DNA of 64,000 nt. Source: Marsupella aquatica (lineage: Eukaryota; Marchantiophyta). The stretch's first letter is position 1. Each line of letters opens with the position of its first letter. The notes under the pieces are model-generated. The model saw nothing but the letters and a program-made list of their open reading frames with translations, was not told where the DNA came from and did not search any database. This document shows positions 21,086-32,599 of this stretch, piece after piece. The position numbers and the translations under genes are program-made. The DNA is taken from assembly GCA_973895155.1 (NCBI GenBank), contig OZ316896.1:12896001-12960000 (forward strand), given 5' to 3'.

Positions 21086-24000
21086 ATGTAGTAATAGGAT
21101 ATTGATAAGTAACCCAGATTTCCATGGCATATCTTCTTGGGCCAGGGGCCTCCACTAAATATGTAATTTAGTGATCCTTGTCCCATTTGGCTGTACCTAC
21201 GTCAATCCAGAAGGGCAGTGTGCATGCACTGTGTTATTTTGATGTTTTGCTTGAAGAACAAATCACACACAAAGGCCCCTAAACTAAATTTATGACGAGT
21301 GAAGATTGAACAATAAAGAGAATGCGCTTTGAAATGACACGAAATTTTGATCCTTTGCTCACTTCAAGTATGTGAATTCAAATGAAAGTTCTGTATAACA
21401 GTCTGCATGGATGTATGTATAAGTGTATATACATCCATCCATGCATACGTACACACACCCAGCTCATTTAGAAACATTAAACATAAGATGTCATGAAAGG
21501 CTCATTTCCATTGAGGACGCCTTACTATTATTTTAATCTGGAATCTTTGTTCTACAAAGGCATTGCAGGACATAAGACATGCAGGTCGACAAGGACAGCC
21601 ATTCATCTATCAACTCGATAGGGTATTGAATGGTCAATGTAACTGTATCACTAAAAAATATTTGAATAGTAAAAAAAGAAAGGAAATATAGATATAAAGT
21701 ATGTCTTTGAGATCAAGCCAAGAGGCTCTAACGGCATAAAATCTCCCAATAATCGAGACTAGATCAGCCAGATGTGAGGGAATCTTGCCATATTGCCGGC
21801 AAAATCTACCATGTGAAACTAAAATGAGTTGTGATGACGCAACGTGAGGATTTTACATGACCATATTTAGAAAGTCCTGGAAACACTGACCGATGACATG
21901 AGCCAACATGTGGAATTTGACACAGTGAACATGTCTTAGGAACAGTGGCAAGACTTTCAAAACCCGGTTATTATCACTACTAAGAAATACCTCAAATATT
22001 GGGAATATATTAAACCTCGTGATGGCCAACATGTATTAAAGATGGTGGCTTATGACATGACTGGAGAAACAGGGCTACAATAGCAACTAAGGGCATCTCC
22101 AAGGGTTATTGGGTTGGTCTACTATAAGCTATGTTGACCTAACCCAGTAAGGTTGAAGAAAAAGGCACCCCAATGGGTTACAATAACTCTATTCACTTTT
22201 GACCTACTGGGATTTTTGTTACTAGATCTATACATGAGATGCTTTATAGCCCATTGACTAAATAAAGGATTCATATCTAGGTTCTCCAAGATCTAATGAT
22301 TAGCATCCAATGGGGCATATGTCAAGAGATACTAAAAAATCCAGTAACCAATGGCTTGTTTTTTGACATATCATCCTTGCTATATGTAGTACACTAAAAC
22401 GACAACCATTCACGCTGTGTTTACTGTATATAGTAAGCAATAGCATGTGGGAGATGCTCTAAGACATACCTAAAAACAACTAAGAAAAATTCCTTGCATG
22501 TCTTATTAACAGACCCCCTTACAAGTGTCTTAAAAAACTTCCTGGCCTATGGTTGAGCCGGGTCAGTGGTTTCCTCCACAAACACAAATAACAATGTTTG
22601 CAGCGACAAACAACCACGGCAGTTTGTGTTCTGGCGACGCCAGCAAAAGCGACTAGACCAGGGAACTGAAAAACTTTAGAAAGCTGAAAATCAACACACC
22701 AAATAACAAAGAGTTGGGACAACAAAGAAAATATGCCTGGACAAAACTGCAAAATGGTCACAAGAAGAGAATCATGTTGACAGATTTCTTGGATTGCTGA
22801 TGAGATAAAATGTTGATAATTAAAGGTCATAGTGTGCACTATAAGCCGACAGTACTTGAAGTTAGTCAGTTGTTCTTCTAGGGTTTTCATGATATTGTTT
22901 CTGTACTATTGGGGTACGTCAACATTCCAAAATGCAATCAAAAGAGATATTTTACGTTGATACCTAGCTTTGGGACCCACTTACTAAATACTCCTAAAGA
23001 AAATAGATTTTTCCAAACTTTCCAATGACCCTCATCAAACCAATCAAATGGAAGAGATTGAAAGGGAAAAGCAAAAAGAAAAGTGAGATAGGATTGGGGA
23101 CCAAAAATAAATAAGTGGAATGTTAGGGTGGGCAATGACAAAGAAATTTGGGGTTGGAAGTTTAGATTCAATAAATATGATGTATATATATTTTCCTCTC
23201 ATTCAGCCGCTAAGAATGGCTTAACATGACATGATCATTGTCATTATTTTTAGACCAGGCCTGTTGCATGTCAATCAAATTCATGAGCTTAACTATGAGC
23301 TCATCTGGTTGGTTGTTAGAAACATTTAGGTTGAAGTGCCACCATATGACATCAGGGCCTGAGTAGTAAGGTACAAAGGAGGTCTGCTCTGTCAATCCAT
23401 GGTAAGACAAGGGACATGCTTGAGCAAGGAGTGAAAAATGAGCTTCAACTATCTTTGTGGGAGAAAATGTATTAGTTTCCTCTCAAGCATTAAAGTAGAG
23501 GTCCATAAACTATTTATTGTATGGTGTATTCTCAATTTTTCGAGAGTAAAAAATGGTGTCCATGCACTAATGGCCCACCTATTTGCCTACATTTTAGTAA
23601 ATTTTGGGTAGCTAGTCAGATTTGGTCTGTCAATGCAATGTTGTCTTGGATTGTCTGTAAAGATATATGGTAATTTGACGTTTTGGTTCAAATTGTGTGT
23701 GGATTCATGGGCCCTCTACCCTACAATTTTAACAACCCGCCAGAAGTACTGCTTTTTCCAAATGTCATAGTGAATGCTCTTGCTTGGACAACTAAAATGA
23801 TATTAGCCTATTAGTACTGAACACAAGGTGAATAGTGTCACTCCAGAATTAATCTTAGTGGTAAGTCTATATGGAGCAACCTCCAAATTAGAGTTGGTAA
23901 CACTATTTTGAATGGCACATGGTGCCTGCCATTTTTTGCATTTGACTCCCAAGAATAGGCCGTTCAACAAGCGGCTAGGTTGGAAGGGAGGGGGATAAAA

Positions 24001-24960
24001 GTTGCACAGCCACTCCATTAAATTTTGGTGCTACTTGTTCAATGTGCTTTTGACACTTGTATAAATATCGACTGAAAAAACATTGTGGATGAAAACTAGA
24101 AAGTAGGGAAGATACAGGATATTTGCTTTGCTTTTCACCCAAATCAAAGCTTAAGGATTCATTGACTCAATTCGTCAAGCCCTGATTGATTGACGAAAGA
24201 TTCGTGTTATGGCCCTCATACTGTAATCTAGAACCCACTCCTGGTTGACGTCATATTCGTACACAAATTGTCTGCATGGGCCCTAGGATGCTACTTAGCT
24301 GAATTTGGACAGGCGTGTCCAGACAAAAACTGAGGTGGGCCTTTTGATTTTGCAATTTCCCAAAAGGAAAGACAGTACAATAGGTGGGCTCAAAGCAAAC
24401 CCATCAGTGTGGCACTAAGTAGTTTAGAAAGAAGTAGCGTCCTAACTTATTTCCATTTGCATTTTCCAACATCAATACTTAGAATCAATTCAATAGGATC
24501 CATAATGGTTATTTTTGAGTGGCCAAAACTGCGGTAGCCAAATTCCACCTCCTCCCAAATCATTGCCAGTTTTGGTTCGCCGCTTTTAGGGTTAGCCATT
24601 TTCACACAATACCAGAGGGTCCCATCAGTCACAATTTGACAGTTCTGCTTAATAGTAAGATCGAATAGGGAAAAAAGAATTTTAACTGGTCAATTTAAAA
24701 ATCCGGAAGCTCAAGTTCCCTTATAAAGTTGGGGCAACCCGTAGTACTGTACTTATTTTACAAATTTTATATGTAAAAGAACATATCTTATCTTATTAGA
24801 TCTATTTTTCTTATGATGGAATTCATTCATTTGCATGAAGAGAAGTCATATTTGGGTAAGGACAGGCGACAGTTTATCATTGGCACATGTGTCAGATATT
24901 CATAATTAGATTATATTTGTAAGTTTGTCCATGCTAAGGATAGTGTGCATATTATGGGTT
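21086..24960. other. Intergenic, nothing recognised
   Basis: Nearly 4 kb without a supported gene. Open frames such as 22519-22890 (-, 123 codons) lack recognisable domains. A 40-bp hairpin lies at 21405-21444 (arms GCATGGATGTATGTAT and ATACATCCATCCATGC, 15 of 16 paired). Confidence 0.4.
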
Positions 24961-25254
24961 GGACTAGCTAAGCCAACGGTTTGGGTTTGGGGCAGTGCCT
25001 GGGAAGGCGGCAGGCTGGATGGGGTTATGTGGGTATGAGGGGGGGCTATGTATCCTAGGTAAGTACCATTTGTTAGCAAAGATATGGCCCCTGCGGCTTG
25101 TTCTCAGCCATCTAACAGAGGGAGTGGGAATGGCCACTTTGATGAGGAGACTACATCGTATAAGTTCCGGTTTGAGCTGTCGGACGTGTTGTCGGACACG
25201 ACAACTTGTCATTTGTCCGTTCGAAAATGAGACAAATGTTGGATATTCCTGTAT
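24961..25254. other. Unassigned open region next to G-rich array
   Basis: Both strands are open here (24995-25393 + and 24964-25482 -), mainly from GC-rich composition further right. A small perfect hairpin, GTTGTCG GACA CGACAAC, lies at 25188-25205. Confidence 0.3.
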
Positions 25255-25580
25255 ATTCCCCGGCTGGGTCTCGATTTTTCCTGAACCCTCCCGGCCGGGT
25301 GGAGGGTCGGGCCAGGGAATAGAGGAGTCAAAGAATAGTGGTCGGGGCTGGGGATGGGTTGGGGCCGGGGGGAGTCGGGCCGGGGAGGGGTAGGGGAGGG
25401 GTCGGGGCCAGGTGGAGGGACGGGACCGGGGAGAGGTCGGGGCCGGGGAGAGGTCGGGGCCGGGGAGAAGGGTCGGGGCCAAGGAGGGAGTCGGGACGGG
25501 ACGGGGCCTGGGAGAAGGGTCGAGACGGGGTCGGGGTGGCCAGGATTAGGTTTAGGGGTCGGGTGGTGGCTAGTTGACTG
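25255..25580 (+). repeat. G-rich minisatellite, GGTCGGGGCCGGGGAGA unit
   Basis: About 300 bp with units near 17 bp (GAGAGGTCGGGGCCGGG recurs near 25432 and 25449) plus degenerate variants. Runs of four or more G spaced by short linkers meet the usual pattern for G-quadruplex formation on the + strand. The Arg/Gly-rich and Pro-rich frames across it are compositional. Confidence 0.8.
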
Positions 25581-25880
25581 GGCTGCGGTGAGTGTTAGGG
25601 TTCCAAGGGCTGGGTTTGAGTGGCTTTGGCAAGGGGATAGAAGGGGACACTCTTGATATTTTTTATCATTCTGCAACACTGCAACTGCAATTCTCACGCA
25701 CCTTGGCTAATGGGGAGAAAAAGTAGAAAGATATGCTTTGGTTCAGATTGAAGTTTTAATTTGTTTTAGTGTTGCTTATGCTTCCTTTTTGTGATGGTTT
25801 TATAATTCTCATTATGTCTATTATAAAATGGAGGGATATGTTCTAAAAAAATGGCGGGATATGTAAGAATTCTTGCACAC
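25581..25880. other. Intergenic, nothing recognised
   Basis: Returns to AT-rich DNA. No gene or repeat noticed apart from the phrase ggagggatatgt/ggcgggatatgt repeated at about 25831 and 25851. Confidence 0.35.
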
Positions 25881-26215
25881 AGGCTTGGAGCCTTGGCTCA
25901 GCTTGGGATATTTTGTACAAGAATGTTTTATATTGCCTTAACAACTTGACATCATTTTTGTACTAAGTTGAATATTTTTCAGGATAGAGAAACTCATGTG
26001 GGTATACTTGGAGCCTTGGCTGGGTATATGATATTTCACACGTGTGTCATGATTCCTTTAAAATACTTTCACTTGATAAAGAAATGGTTGTTAAGTTATA
26101 CATATTCTATAAATTATGACAAAGTAGGGATGTAGGCAAGTATGAGAGATCGGGAAACTTTGTTGTGCAATCTTGGAGTTTTGGCTCAGTTGGGATAATT
26201 CAACAAAGTATCCTA
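25881..26215 (+). repeat. Degenerate tandem repeat with CTTGGAGCCTTGGCTCAG core
   Basis: Three copies of CTTGGAgccTTGGCTcaG followed by ttGGgATAaTt, at 25884, 26007 and 26172 (spacings 123 and 165 bp), separated by AT-rich spacers. The core resembles a tRNA box A, but no box B is evident. Confidence 0.6.
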
Positions 26216-26489
26216 CACTTTTATATTTGTTACAACCAAAAAATTTAAAAACAAAAATAATAGTCATATATGTCAGGTCCTTGAATTGTTGTGAAATGTG
26301 GTTGTTTTTCTTGCATGTATGTGTTATATAATGTTTTGACATGGACAGCTACACATGGAGCAAATATTTATTTTATAACATTGTTATATTTATTTAAATT
26401 CAGGGTGCGTTGGACAAGAGATGATGCTCTCATTCTATTTACGGTAGAGACTATAGAGTTTCAACTATGTACATACATCTTTATTTAGA

Positions 26490-26949
26490 ATGATGTCTTT
26501 GGATGAGGAAGAGTCTAGTGAATCTGGATATCATTCCACTACCCCTAGGCATGGTCCAAATCATTCTCGGGAGCATAGTGCAAAATTTTCTGTAGTGTGG
26601 AAATATTTTGAACAATGTGAAGCGCCGTCAACATGTAATGCTGTCAACAATATCGATCTATCCAAAATGCAAGTTTTGCAAAACATATAATAATTTTTAT
26701 GCAACATGAGCAAAGGCAGATTTGATGGGAAACATCATGAAAGGGGATGCGCCACCATGCCTAGGACTCTATGGTCATGTCAACTTGGATGAAATCAATA
26801 GAATGTACAACGTCATCAAAGTTTCACCGGCAGTCAAGTGCCAACAAAGGGATGGAACACATATCTTGCGACATGCAAGAGTTTGTAGGCCAGATTTAAT
26901 ACTTCCAATTCACAAGCATCCACATAAGACTCCAACCATTTTCAAATGA
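26490..26949 (+). pseudogene. BED-type zinc-finger relic, hAT transposase-like
   Basis: The frame from 26490 contains SAKFSVVWKYFEQCE, resembling the start of a BED finger (S-x-V-W-x-Y/F-F). A second frame from 26722 contains VKCQQRDGTHILRHARVC, resembling its end (C-x2-C region, then GT-x-L-x-x-H-x4-C). The two are in different frames with stops between, so any gene is broken. BED fingers are N-terminal in hAT transposases and their domesticated relatives. No catalytic domain or C-terminal dimerisation motif follows, so this is at best an N-terminal fragment. Confidence 0.35.
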
Positions 26950-27634
26950 AGGATGAGTCAAATATGACTGCTAGGGCTAGGGCAAGAAGTTTTTCCAACC
27001 CAATTATGGATGTTTATCAAATTCCAAATAGAACAAATTTTGACAAGCTTTGGGCAAATCCCCACATTGCACACAGGCTTCCAAAGTTGCACAGTCACCA
27101 TTTCAAAATTGTTGGAGTACAATGCCATTAGAGACTTTGGTGTTGACAATTCAACTGGAATTTTAGTTTCTCTTCCTTGACATGTGCGGCTATCCTAATG
27201 TGTTGCCACTTTGGTTTAAACTAAGGCAAGGCTCATTGCTATAGAAAACTTCATCACAACAAGAGCATTTGACGGGGCATTTGAATACTTCACGCCTAGA
27301 CTCATTGACTCCAAGTAACTCTAGATTAATGACCCTATGATCATTTGCTTTGATTGAGCCCAACAATAGCCAATATGAATGAATTGTTTACTTCTGATTT
27401 TGATTGAATTGGACTCTAAGCAAATAATGGGGATTGCACAAAGATAAAATGCTATTGCCTGTTTTATTCCAAATGGGAGAAATGGACAAAGAAGAACAAT
27501 TTACTCAAAATTGCAAGTAAGGTCCAGAGAGTTTTGGGTATAGAGAGAGTTAACGAGAATGGTTGGAAATAGTACACCAAAGGGAAACATGTAGATTTTC
27601 TTCCAAGTTCAACCTACAAGGAACATTCATCCCT
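26950..27634. other. Intergenic, nothing recognised
   Basis: A 61-codon frame at 26946-27131 continues after the zinc-finger relic but has no recognisable motif. The remainder is AT-rich. Confidence 0.35.
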
Positions 27635-27965
27635 TTGGAGTAAACTTCTTTGGCCTTGGGCCCAAGAGGAACTCTCACTCAAGCCCTCTAAAACTCAAAA
27701 AGTTTGTTTGGGGTCCAAACGCCCCCCCCCCCCTTAGCTTGGCCCTTCCTAGGACCCGACTGGCTCCCAATGTAAGTCTAAGTTCTTTGTGTGCACCACT
27801 AGCTTAGCGCATTGCCTTAATTTGTTAGTGCAATGCTTCATTGCCCACAAGTTGCCCCATTCGTAGTCCCCATCGGATAGCCGTTCCGGAGGCTTGGACC
27901 TTAGAGGAGCTCGGTGTTGGAGTCAGCGACGCCGGAGCTAAGTGGTCTGGTAGTTGAGTTCCACA
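27635..27965 (+). repeat. Dispersed repeat family RA, copy 2 (partial)
   Basis: Begins with GTAAACTtC...CTTGGGCCCAAGAGGAACTC and runs to GACGCCGGAGCTAAGTG, collinear with 13560-13865. The left part of copy 1 is absent. It carries a run of 12 C at 27722-27733 where copy 1 has gagcccggcccc. Confidence 0.7.
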
Positions 27966-28119
27966 ATTCACCTTCACTTTGATGTTGCTATTGCAAATAG
28001 ACCTATCTAGCTCTTGACCGAACAACTCTTACATACTAGTCCTTAGGAGCCACTTGATTGACAATATTGGAGCAAGATACATGAGTTTAAGAACTTCATG
28101 CAACAAGAAAAATCAATAC

Positions 28120-28900
28120 ATTTGACGATATGGTTAACGGTGACCTTGGATGGAAGACTATTGAACATATCGAAGGTGCAACTAGACCGACCAGAAGCAA
28201 TGTTCTAAGGATGCTAACACTGGTCATGGAGCTGATACACACCTCCAAAGGGCACACTGAAGAGAATTTGAACAACACCAAAGGGTGGACATGGAGTTGG
28301 ACCAATGGGGAGAAAGCATAATGGAATCTCTAGACTCAAACTTGGGCCTCGATGTTGCATCAACACAATCCCCATAGAGAAACTCAATCGAAGGTGGATT
28401 CCTTGGATCCTCAGGAGGTCAAAAGACGTCGTGGATACACTTATGGTTGGCTGGTCTTCTCGCCATGTCAGATTGGATTTTTGGAAGGTACCCAATGTTG
28501 GGCTCTTGTCCAATTTTCATGCTCTCAAGTGGGGATGATGGAGATGGGAAGTGCTATGTCTGTCAAGAGAACATGGTGACAATTGAACACATGCTTTTTG
28601 AGTGCCCAATGGAATCAATGTGAACTCTCTGCTGAGGGAACTGGGTTGCATGACGCAGCTGGCTGTTCCTTCTTTAGCAAGGTTGACACTACCATTTCGA
28701 TCGGAAAACATAAACCCTGGAAGCTTCCTACTTCTCATCCACCAGATGATCCACAACATCTGGACCCGCATCTAGATTGAGCGATGACATCATTCTTATC
28801 ATGCAAACGCCAACCAATATCTCTGCAACTCAGTCTTGTTGGGGCCAGTGTGAATGTTCATGCTATGATGCAACGCACCAAAAGTGCCACCAAGGCACAC
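28120..28900 (+). pseudogene. Non-LTR retrotransposon relic A (zf-RVT region)
   Basis: Multiply frameshifted. GWTWSWTNGEKA near 28284-28320 resembles the end of a LINE endonuclease domain. CYVCQENMVTIEHMLFECP (about 28551-28610) fits the reverse-transcriptase zinc-binding motif C-x2-C...H-x-F/L-F-x-C-P. The reverse transcriptase between them is missing, so the copy has a large internal deletion or is two fragments. Ends were not defined. Confidence 0.55.
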
Positions 28901-29815
28901 AGTCTGCAAACTAAGGAGACTTACTGAAATGATGATTGATAAAGTTGTAATAAGATATTACAACCCTCCCGATATCATTAGTGATGTATGAAAATTGCAT
29001 TAGACAATGCAAGCTATATATGCCTCTAGTACTGTCCTGGGGATATGCCTCTAGTACACAAATTTGAAAGTGGCAAGTCTGGTCTTTATTGGGCACACAA
29101 CTGGAGGAATCTTCACAATTGGGAATCAAAAGTCTTGTCTTCCCTTCACTATACTGCTGACAACACACAGAATTGTGAGTCATTCAAAATTGAAAGCGAT
29201 AGGTACCCCAATATCAAGGATGATAGGACTGCGCATCCGATTGATTGGATTAGCTATTGGACTCACGGTCTTTATGTGCACCGCTGGTTAATCACTCCCG
29301 CACCAAGATTAGTTAGTTTTGCCTTTGGGGCCTGTCACTATGTTATCGCATTGCAGCATTTTGGTGGCTCATGCATTGGTCCATTGGGTTTTTTATGGGG
29401 TTTGCCGTTGCCCCTAAAGCCCGTCTTTCTCTTCCTCTACTGGTTCTTGTTGTGGTGGCCTTTCAAAGTCATCTTGCGCACTGTCACTTTACATTTAAAC
29501 AAAATTAATTTTTACATACAGATCTAGTAACGTAAACCCCTATCCCTAAAAACCCAATAACATGAGAGCAAATGGGTTGCAGGTCTCACCTTTTGGAATT
29601 TCTTTACTGGGTTTGGTCAACACCCTTGTAGAGCATTCCCATAGTTTCCCTTCCATGGTTGCGAAAACAAGGTGTGGGTGTTGTTGTGGCTCAGGGTACC
29701 TTACCCTTTTCGGATGGAGATGGGAGCCGATACATTTGTCAACATCCAAGTGGAGGGAGCAAAATCTCTTTAGTTTCAGGCCATGTAGGGTGGGTTGTGC
29801 ATCATGTCTCATTAT
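28901..29815. other. Intergenic with unassigned frames
   Basis: An open frame at 29045-29527 (160 codons, +) ends in a T/G-rich hydrophobic run that resembles a translated LINE 3' UTR rather than a gene. Another at 29562-29828 (+) is Cys/Gly-rich and unrecognised. Confidence 0.3.
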
Positions 29816-31416
29816 GGGAGGCGTGTAATGGGCCTCAACTCTGGTCAGGGCAAGAAGGAGCAAAGAAGGTGGACTGTTACTGAAGCCTTGTTGCAGGGTG
29901 ATGAGCTAAAGATCCAGGGCTCCCCTACACTGCGGGGTCTGCTTAAGGGTTGGAACAATGCTTAAGGGCTCGAACAATGCCACCTTCTTTTCAGGTTTGG
30001 AGAAGGGAAGCTTCCATCCCATCTCTCTATTGAACAAGTTGTGCTATTGTACCTGTGCAACCACGGCACAACAAGGTATGGACTTGAGGAGGTTTATGGC
30101 TAATCGTAGAATTAAGACACTGCTTGATCTCAGGTCTCAGCTTGGCAGGTGGATCCTGGAGGATGAGATCTGTTGTCGGACCCGGAGCACTAGGAGGATT
30201 GGTAACGAAGCTTTCAGCATTTTCTATAGCAAGCTACAATGTTTTTCGGAAATTGCCATGGTTGAGCTGCAGGACTGTGCCGGTTGGCAATGGGACTTGG
30301 GGGGGGGGGGGAAGAATAGAGGCTGGTCATTCCCCACTAGGACTTGGAGCCAATGCAACGTAACCATGGAGCTTGATGTCACTAAGCTGAACCGACGTTG
30401 GGGACAGGTCAGCTCCTCACAGCATATATTGGCAGCAGCACTGGAAGAAAATCTGGGGAGGCTGGTCTTTCCCCAAGGTTAGATTTTTTCTGTGGAGACT
30501 GTTGAATCATGGATTCTTCACCAATGGTAGGGCTAGTCACTGGGGCATTTCGGATGGCCTATGTGCTAAGTGTAAAACTCAATTCGAGCACACGGAGCAC
30601 ATGTTCTTCAGCTGTCCTACTGTTACTGTAAGATGGAGAGAGGTGCAACGTCTTCTGCAACGAGCTAAAGATTGGAAGACCTCACAAGGATCTCTGTATG
30701 AAGCGGTCATTATTGCTGTGCAGATGCATAAAAGGAAACCTGGCCCGGTGGTTTTGATTATGGAGATGTGCTCCAGCATTTGGAAAGAACGGAATGACGC
30801 TACTTACTCTCAATTTTTGGGTCACCTCCCCGGTTGGGTCATCCTACGACAAACTGAAACTCATCTCAGGGCTATGATTGACATCTGCAATTCTGAGAAG
30901 AAACGAAGACAATTGTGTAGTGCTATTGACCAACTCTAGGATGTACTTAAGCCATGAGAGACTGTCGATATGCCGCTTGCCCTTAACACTGATGAAACTG
31001 AAGATTGACTGCCAGCTCATCATTGCGAGGGATGCGGGGCGACAGCAGGGCACTTGGCTCTGCAACCTCGTGGACTTTAAGGAGGGTAGGAGACTGATTT
31101 TTAGGAACCTTACTAAGGTTGGCAGTAGGCAGAGGATTTCTTTGGACTATTGAGGTAGTATTCAGCCACATCATAGGATCAACCCGAGAAGGGGACACCA
31201 GCAGAAGAACCAGACTTTCACCTAGAGACGTGATATGGCCCCGGGCAGGGGGGGTTTCAGGCCTCCATGGCCGGATTAGGGCTGGTTTGTGGGGTGTGTG
31301 TGGTGTTTTGGCTTGGGTGTTGGGCCCTTGGGTGGCTTTCGTCCCCTTGCGTGATATGGACGGGTCTCTGCGCCCCTTTCCCCCCCAAAAAGAAAGAAAG
31401 AAGGGAGGCGTGTAAT
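29816..31416 (+). mobile_element. 5'-truncated LINE with 14-bp target-site duplication
   Basis: GGGAGGCGTGTAAT occurs at 29816-29829 and again at 31403-31416, bracketing 1573 bp that end in an A-rich tail (aaaaagaaagaaagaa). The interior encodes the C-terminal part of a plant L1-like ORF2 (separate entry) followed by a G/T-rich 3' UTR. Exact 14-bp duplications, 5' truncation and an A-rich 3' end are the hallmarks of target-primed reverse transcription. The duplication is still perfect although the coding part is frameshifted. Confidence 0.8.
29900..30939 (+). pseudogene. LINE ORF2 C-terminal remnant with zf-RVT domain
   Basis: A first frame (29958-30482) carries linker-like sequence (GRWILEDEICC, WSFPTRTW). 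A second frame in another register reads WKKIWGGWSFPKVRFFLWRL from 30442, then NGRASHWG, CAKCKTQFEHTEHMFFSCP and WREVQRLL, ending TAG at 30937-30939. W-K-x-W then P-K-x-R-F-F-x-W-R and C-x2-C...H-x-F-F-x-C-P is the classic plant zf-RVT arrangement. A run of 13 G at 30299-30311 lies in the first frame and may have caused one frameshift. The endonuclease and reverse transcriptase are absent because of 5' truncation. Confidence 0.8.
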
Positions 31417-32599
31417 TGGTGGTGGCTTGGACACATGTGACTTGTACCATCATCTTCCTAGATACGGAAAACTGCTAGATAAGCAAATACGTTATGAAAG
31501 AAGTAAGGAAGCTTACAAATGTAGTCTAAATGTACATATAGGGCATTCCCTTTTGTGTGAATTGTTTTTACTCAAATATAATCAAAACTAGCCAATATTA
31601 ACCAATTGCCCCAAAACTATTTTAATAACTAGTACATTACCCCTTAAATGCCGCAGACCCATCTTGCAACTACTCTAAGCCAAGGAAACTAAGGCATGGT
31701 AGTACCATCGTGGGAAGTTGGTTGGAAGTATACCCCGTAACCTAGAGATGAGCACCTAGTTGGCCCAATCAAAACGCCCTAAAATACATCCGCAATAGAC
31801 TTTGGGATCTGATTATGCTATGACTAAATGAAAGTTAGGACATACTTAGGCAAAACACCCGGACTTGGGAGCCACAACACACCTAGCTAGACCCATTTCT
31901 AGGGGCCAGAGCAGTAACAGGGAGTGTAAGCCGGGCCTGAGAACAACTGCACATAGACTCGTCTGTACCTGAGTAACAGTCATGCGCGTTGGATGCCTGG
32001 ACCAAGTCCCAAGCATTAAAGGGAGCATAACTTCTGGCCCCAAAATCAGTTCAAAGCCATGTCTGAGACCTCATTGCAATCAGCATTCTGGCGCCTACGT
32101 GCATGTAAGAGGGCAGGTCAAACCAACATTGTTAAGCCCTTCAATCCAGGGCCAAATTATAGCAGACGGAGTTGGTCCAATGGCTATAGGTCTCCAAAAG
32201 CATACATGAGGGGGTACCCTCACTTGGCCATCAAAGAGTTTGCAATGAAGTTGTCAATCCCCTTTGAGTGGCTACTTGGATTAATAAGCTGGCTACTTGG
32301 ATTAATAAGCTGGCTACTTGGAGGGACCTTAAGTTGGTAGTCTAAGTGGAAGCATCGGGAGGTTGGTTGGCCTTGAAAGCTTTTAAGTCATCCTAGGGGG
32401 CGGTGATCTTGAGGGGCCTTAGTTCTGCTATGCTCTAAGGAGGGGCCTATTGTCAAATCAATATCTAAGCCGTTGGACCTGTATGTGAGTTGCCCAATTT
32501 GAAAGCTTGAGTCATAGGATATAAGGCAAAATGGATCCTTGAAAGGATGATGGTGCGCAACACCAAAATTGCATAAGACTTAACTTTGCTCATATACAG
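31417..32599. other. Intergenic, repeat-like, no gene
   Basis: No supported gene. Text around 32188-32235 (ggtctccaaaagcatacatgagg and ccctcacttggccatcaaag) recurs in modified form at 34130-34190, suggesting further old members of the local repeat families. Confidence 0.4.
32269..32321 (+). repeat. 21-bp tandem repeat, 2.5 copies
   Basis: TGGCTACTTGGATTAATAAGC starts at 32269 and 32290 with a partial third copy at 32311. The copies are identical, so the amplification is recent. Confidence 0.9.

Noticed and set aside
25209-25697. 162-codon Pro-rich frame and the complementary Arg/Gly-rich frames
   Set aside because: Compositional result of the G-rich array on either strand, not a proline-rich protein.
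25884-26200. tRNA-like box A sequence TGGCTCAGTTGG
   Set aside because: No box B or cloverleaf, so not called as a tRNA or SINE.
29045-29527. 160-codon + strand frame with hydrophobic C-terminus
   Set aside because: No domain; the hydrophobic run reads a T/G-rich tract resembling a LINE 3' UTR.
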